Shown: positions 60,177 through 64,000 of the stretch, piece after piece | How positions within the stretch are numbered: position 1 is the stretch's first letter | Layout: each line of letters opens with the position of its first letter | Assembly: GCF_002237655.1 (NCBI RefSeq) | Contig: NZ_NOKT01000009.1 | Location: 186,001-250,000, forward strand | DNA length: 64,000 nucleotides | Origin: Streptomyces sp. XY006 | GTDB lineage: Bacteria > Actinomycetota > Actinomycetes > Streptomycetales > Streptomycetaceae | Direction: 5' to 3' | Notes under the pieces: generated by a model | The model's input: only the letters and a program-made list of their open reading frames with translations | Databases searched by the model: none | Told to the model about the DNA's origin: nothing | Position numbers and translations under genes: made by a program

Positions 60177-62132
60177 ATGCCGAAACGCACGCGCTTCACG
60201 ACCTGGAGACCGCTCGCGACGGCGGCCACGGCCGCCCTGATGGCCACACTGCTCACCCCGGCGGCGGCCCAGGCCGCACCGCGCGGGAGCGAACCCGTCC
60301 ACTCCTACGGCAACGCCATCCGCGAGGCCGTCTGGGTGGACACCGGACTCGACGGTGACGGCGACGGAAAGAGCGACCGGGTCGCCGTCGACATCGTCCG
60401 CCCCCGCGAACCCGCCGCCCAGGGCCGCAAGGTCCCTGTCATCATGGACGCCAGCCCGTACTACTCCTGCTGCGGGCGCGGCAACGAGAGTCAGAAGAAG
60501 ACCTACGACGGAGACGGCGACGTCACGCAGATGCCGCTGTTCTACGACAACTACTTCGTACCGCGCGGCTACGCCGTCGTCGGTGTCGACCTGGCCGGAA
60601 CCAATCGCTCCGACGGCTGCGTCGACGTCGGCGGCCGCTCCGACATCCAGTCGGCCAAGGCAGTCGTCGACTGGCTCAACGGCCGCGCCAAGGCGTACAC
60701 CACCCGCACCGGCACGACCCGGGCCGAGGCCGGCTGGACCAAAGGCCGCACCGGCATGATCGGCAAGAGCTGGGACGGCACCATCGCCAACGGCGTCGCC
60801 GCCACCGGCGTCGAGGGCCTGGAGACCATCGTCCCGATCAGCGCCATCTCCTCCTGGTACGACTACTACTTCCAGCAGGGCGCCCCGCTCTACGACTCCG
60901 GCCCCGACTGGCTCTCGAACTACGTCGACAGCCCCGACGCCCGCGCCCGGTGCGGTGCCGTGCAGCGCAAGCTCGTCGACGGCGCCCCGCGCAGCGGCGA
61001 CCTGACCCCGCTGTGGGCCGAGCGCGACTACGTACGGGCCGCCCGCAAGGTGAAGGCCAGCGTCTTCCTCGTGCACGGCATGCAGGACCTCAACGTCCGC
61101 ATGAAGCACGTCGGCCAGTGGTGGGACGCCCTCGCGAAGAACGGCGTCGACCGCAAGATCTGGCTCTCGCAGACCGGCCACGTCGACCCCTTCGACTTCC
61201 GGCGCGCGGACTGGGTCGAGACCCTGCACCGCTGGTTCGACCACGAACTCATGGGCTACGACAACGGCGTCGACCGCGAGCCCATGGCCGACATCGAACG
61301 CGCGCCCGACCAGTGGACCACCTCCCGGACCTGGCCCCCGAGCGGCACCCGCGCCGCCACCCTGCGCCCCGGCCAGGGCTCCCAGGACGGCGTCGGCACC
61401 CTCGGCCTGCACCGCCGCCACGGCACCGGGACCGTCACCGACGACCCCGCGCTGAGCGAGACCGACTGGGCCGCGAGCATCGACAAGCCGACACCGGAGA
61501 AGGCCGGGTTCGTCACCGGACCGCTCACCCGCGACCTGCGCCTGTCCGGCTCGTCCGAGGTCACCGTCACCGCGACGCCCTCCACCCCGACGGCCCACCT
61601 CTCCGCCGTCCTCGTGGACGTCGGCCCCGCGAGCATCCGCGACTACGCCGACCCGGGCGAGGGCATCACCACGCTCACCGACCGCACCTGCTGGGGCGCG
61701 AGCACCGCCGGCGACAGCGCCTGCTTCAAGGAGACGAAGGCGAAGACCGCCGACGTCGACTACACGATCGTCAGCCGCGGCTGGGCCGACCTCGGCAACC
61801 ACGCCTCCGCGGCCAAGGGCGCCCCGCTCACCCCGGGCAAGCGGTACACGATCACCCTCGACCTGGCGGCCACCGACCACGTCGTGCCCAAGGGCCACCG
61901 CCTGGCGCTGATCGTCGCGGGCACCGACAAGGACCTCATCGACCCGCCCGCCGACCGGCCGAAGCTGACACTCGACCTCGCCCGCACCTCGGCACGCGTG
62001 CCGTTCGTCGGCGGGGCCACCGCCTTCGCCCGCGCCACCGCGGGTGCCGCGTCCGCCCTGCCCGGCGCGTCCCTGCTGGACGGCGTACGGGAGCCGCGCA
62101 CCACGCACCGCGTCCCGGGGGGAGCCCAGTGA
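60177..62132 (+). CDS. Exported Xaa-Pro dipeptidyl-peptidase (S15 family)
   Basis: The 651-residue protein has a signal peptide ([21 protein letters not shown]) and an alpha/beta hydrolase with nucleophile Ser in [12 protein letters not shown], Asp in [12 protein letters not shown] and His in [11 protein letters not shown]-terminal jelly-roll (X-Pro dipeptidyl-peptidase C-terminal) domain follows. It removes Xaa-Pro dipeptides. The ATG at 60177 starts the signal peptide but has no nearby ribosome-binding site. A good one (AGGAG) serves an ATG at 60161 in another frame. Its stop overlaps the M14 gene start (GTGA). Confidence 0.92.
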   Translation: MPKRTRFTTWRPLATAATAALMATLLTPAAAQAAPRGSEPVHSYGNAIREAVWVDTGLDGDGDGKSDRVAVDIVRPREPAAQGRKVPVIMDASPYYSCCGRGNESQKKTYDGDGDVTQMPLFYDNYFVPRGYAVVGVDLAGTNRSDGCVDVGGRSDIQSAKAVVDWLNGRAKAYTTRTGTTRAEAGWTKGRTGMIGKSWDGTIANGVAATGVEGLETIVPISAISSWYDYYFQQGAPLYDSGPDWLSNYVDSPDARARCGAVQRKLVDGAPRSGDLTPLWAERDYVRAARKVKASVFLVHGMQDLNVRMKHVGQWWDALAKNGVDRKIWLSQTGHVDPFDFRRADWVETLHRWFDHELMGYDNGVDREPMADIERAPDQWTTSRTWPPSGTRAATLRPGQGSQDGVGTLGLHRRHGTGTVTDDPALSETDWAASIDKPTPEKAGFVTGPLTRDLRLSGSSEVTVTATPSTPTAHLSAVLVDVGPASIRDYADPGEGITTLTDRTCWGASTAGDSACFKETKAKTADVDYTIVSRGWADLGNHASAAKGAPLTPGKRYTITLDLAATDHVVPKGHRLALIVAGTDKDLIDPPADRPKLTLDLARTSARVPFVGGATAFARATAGAASALPGASLLDGVREPRTTHRVPGGAQ

Positions 62133-63406
62133 TCCGCGTCCGCGCCCTGATCCTCACCGCAGCGGCGCTCGCCGCGTCCCTGGTCGCCGTCCCGGCCGAG
62201 GCGACCACCACGGACGCACCGCCGCGCACCGGCTTCGAGCGGACGAACGGCGCCCGCTGGACCACCCAGCCCGAGGAGCAGGACTTCCTCCGGGCCGTCG
62301 ACCGGTCGAGCAGCCGGGTCTCCGTGTCCCGCTTCGGCACGACCGAGCAGGGCCGCCCCCTCCAGCTCGTCCGGATCGGCACCCGGCCCGGTCCGAACAA
62401 GGTGCTGCTCGTCTGCAGCCAGCACGGCGACGAGCCCTCCGGCCGCGAGGCCTGCCTCACCACGATCCGCGACCTCGCGTACGCCCGGGACAGCCGCACC
62501 CGGCGCTTCCTGGACCGCACCACGGTGCTCGTCGTGCCCACCGCCAACCCGGACGGCCGGGCCGCCGGCACACGCGGCAACAGCGACGGCGTCGACATCA
62601 ACCGCGACCACCTGGCCCTGCAGACCGCCGAAGGCCGCGCCCTGGCCGCCGTCCTGCGCGACCAGCGCCCCGACCTCGTCTACGACCTGCACGAGTACGG
62701 CGCCACACCCCCGTACTACGACAAGGCCCTGTTCGATCTCTGGCCGCGCAACCTCAACACGCACGACGCGGTCCACGAGGAGGCGCGGACCCTGTCCGAG
62801 GACTACGTCCGCCCCGCCGCGCAGCGGGCCGCCCACTCGACCGGCACCTACGGCATCTGGACCGACCCGGACACGGGCGAGCCGATCAGACAGGTCGCCG
62901 GGGACGGACAGGAGCGCATCCTGCGCAACATGTCCGGCGTGAAGCACTCCGTCGGCCTGCTCATCGAGAGCCGCGTCGACCCGCTCACCGACGCCGAGAA
63001 GGCGGACGAGGCGCTGAACAACCGACGCCGGGTGACCTCCCAGCTGGCCGCCCTGAAGGGTCTGTTCGGCTACACCGACGAGCGCCGCGGCCGGATCGAG
63101 GCGGCCACCGGCCGGGCCCGCCTCGCCGGGTACGCCGACTCCGGCCCGGTCTACGTCGGCGGCGCCGACAACGATCCGCCCGGGACGTCCGACGTCATCA
63201 CGGACCCACCCTGTGGATACCGGCTCACGGCCGCCCAGTACGCCGAGGTGGGCGACGAGCTCGCCCTGCACGGGGTGCGGGTACGCGAGGACGCCGAGGG
63301 CGTGCTCGTCCCGCTGCGCCAGCCCCTGCGGGCCCTCGTCCCCCTGCTGCTGGACGACCGGGCCGAGTACCACCTCACAGAAGGTTCACGCGAAACCGCG
63401 TGCTGA
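62129..63406 (+). CDS. Exported M14-family zinc carboxypeptidase
   Basis: The 425-residue protein has a signal peptide ([19 protein letters not shown]) and the M14 zinc site: His and Glu in [13 protein letters not shown], and the third His in [21 protein letters not shown] holds the substrate Asn-Arg. The catalytic Glu may lie in [11 protein letters not shown]. It cleaves C-terminal residues from peptides, or muropeptides in some relatives. The GTG at 62129 overlaps the upstream stop, so it is translationally coupled to the Xaa-Pro peptidase. Together they would degrade proline-rich peptides outside the cell. Confidence 0.92.
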   Translation: MIRVRALILTAAALAASLVAVPAEATTTDAPPRTGFERTNGARWTTQPEEQDFLRAVDRSSSRVSVSRFGTTEQGRPLQLVRIGTRPGPNKVLLVCSQHGDEPSGREACLTTIRDLAYARDSRTRRFLDRTTVLVVPTANPDGRAAGTRGNSDGVDINRDHLALQTAEGRALAAVLRDQRPDLVYDLHEYGATPPYYDKALFDLWPRNLNTHDAVHEEARTLSEDYVRPAAQRAAHSTGTYGIWTDPDTGEPIRQVAGDGQERILRNMSGVKHSVGLLIESRVDPLTDAEKADEALNNRRRVTSQLAALKGLFGYTDERRGRIEAATGRARLAGYADSGPVYVGGADNDPPGTSDVITDPPCGYRLTAAQYAEVGDELALHGVRVREDAEGVLVPLRQPLRALVPLLLDDRAEYHLTEGSRETAC

Positions 63407-63487
63407 GGGGGTGAAAATCCGCCACACGTGGTAGCAGCGTTACGGAGGAACCGATTCTCCGTGCTGTTTCGATGAGAGGTGCCGCCT

Positions 63488-64000
63488 GTGACGCAAGAAC
63501 GACCAAGGGACAAGGACTCCCACGAGGGGGCCGCGCTGCCGGGGTCGGAAGCGGGCCTGCCCGGCCGGGACCGGCCGCGGACCGACCGCATCGTCTTCGG
63601 CGTCACAGCGGTGCTCACCCTCGCCTTCGTGGTCTGGGGCGCCGCGGCGACCGACTCGCTCGAAGACGTCTCCACCAGCATGCTCAGCGGCCTGATGCAC
63701 AACGGCGGCTGGGCGTTCATGCTGGCCGCCTCCGGCTTCGTCGTCTTCGCGCTCTGGCTCGCGATCAGCCGCTACGGCCGGATCCACCTGGGCGCGGAGG
63801 GCGAGGAGCCGGAGTTCCGCACGGTCTCCTGGGTCGCCATGATGTTCAGCGCCGGCATGGGCATCGGCCTGATGTTCTACGGCGTGAGCGAGCCGCTGTC
63901 GCACTACTCGACGGCCCCGCCGGGCACCGACCCGGCCGACTCCGGCGAACGCATGGAGACGGCCATGGCGACCACCCTCTTCCACTGGACGCTCCACCCC
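63488..64000 (+). CDS. BCCT-family betaine/choline transporter (5' part)
   Basis: The visible 171 residues start at a GTG with AGAGG nine bases upstream. They have a polar N terminus (TQERPRDKDSHEGAALPG) and then membrane helices IVFGVTAVLTLAFVVWGAAA and WAFMLAASGFVVFALWLA. The family motif SAGMGIGLMFYGVSEPLSHY holds the Gly-rich sodium/substrate helix. BCCT carriers import glycine betaine, choline or carnitine, often for osmoprotection. The gene runs off the window. Confidence 0.93.
   Translation, partial: MTQERPRDKDSHEGAALPGSEAGLPGRDRPRTDRIVFGVTAVLTLAFVVWGAAATDSLEDVSTSMLSGLMHNGGWAFMLAASGFVVFALWLAISRYGRIHLGAEGEEPEFRTVSWVAMMFSAGMGIGLMFYGVSEPLSHYSTAPPGTDPADSGERMETAMATTLFHWTLHP

Noticed and set aside
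60161..60358. 65-codon frame with an excellent ribosome-binding site overlapping the Xaa-Pro peptidase start
   Set aside because: The translated sequence looks like an out-of-frame shadow (Arg/His/Gly-rich) and has no hydrophobic or domain features. Kept only as a finding about initiation, not as a gene.

Overview
The window is a stretch of Streptomyces-type chromosome. It has very high G+C, frequent GTG and a few TTG starts, dense operons with GTGA or ATGA stop/start overlaps, twin-arginine secreted enzymes, a WhiB-like protein, an SsgA-like sporulation protein, and the actinobacterial pca gene order. From memory, many genes fall in the order of the Streptomyces coelicolor SCO669x-SCO674x region: phospholipase C, pca cluster with PcaV, small laccase, WhiB-like, UvrA-like/ABC-F pair, ssgD, fadAB and the asparagine permease. 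That makes this probably the equivalent chromosomal segment of a related strain. I see no rRNA, tRNA, CRISPR array, insertion sequence or phage.

Layout. 1-5 kb: the 3' part of a GH87-like exported beta-helix glucanase carrying an in-frame stop; the scar of a nitrate/sulfonate-type ABC importer; and a three-gene Rieske oxygenase operon (oxygenase, 59-residue protein, flavin/2Fe-2S reductase). 5-12.8 kb: a LysM/membrane-protein gene pair, a frameshifted MFS transporter, a Tat-exported phospholipase C, and a PAP2-DMT operon divergent from a TetR gene over two palindromic operators. 13-18.6 kb: a DUF2510 membrane-anchored protein, a large LuxR/LAL-like ATPase lacking its DNA-binding domain, and an SDR. 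18.7-24.7 kb: the protocatechuate branch of the beta-ketoadipate pathway (pcaI-J-[F]-H-G-B-L) divergent from its MarR repressor gene pcaV. The thiolase gene pcaF survives only as about 40 codons. 24.7-29.3 kb: a DUF3048 lipoprotein, a zinc alcohol dehydrogenase, and a divergent ATP-dependent DNA ligase and LigD-type polymerase pair.

29.3-36.3 kb: a two-gene secreted oxidoreductase operon (ThuA plus sugar dehydrogenase; cupredoxin plus beta-sandwich repeats plus DUF1080) whose first gene has a TTA codon at position 3, then a two-domain laccase and a LacI regulator. 36.3-47.9 kb: a VOC protein, a WhiB-like protein, an acyl-ACP desaturase under repeated operator motifs, DDAH, an ABC-F/UvrA-like antibiotic-resistance ATPase operon with a canonical promoter and long leader, GPP34, ssgD, a BNR-repeat exported protein, a small basic protein and endonuclease V. 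48-57 kb: a small membrane protein, a saccharopine-dehydrogenase-like reductase, a YjbR protein, a fatty-acid oxidation operon (CoA racemase/transferase, fadA, fadB) with an adjacent MerR regulator, an asparagine-type permease and a macrodomain protein. 57-64 kb: a frameshifted arginase-family gene, three exported peptidases (M1, Xaa-Pro dipeptidyl, M14) and the start of a BCCT betaine/choline transporter.

Five genes are broken. Two are lost by larger deletions (the importer and pcaF) and three by single-codon or single-base lesions (GH87, MFS, arginase). The small lesions could be sequencing errors. The deletions leave intact ribosome-binding sites and coupled starts and look real. No coherent new defence or biosynthetic system is obvious. 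The most interesting leads are the pcaF loss, the ABC-F promoter and leader, the TTA-gated secreted oxidase operon, the importer scar, and the uncharacterised LysM/membrane pair.
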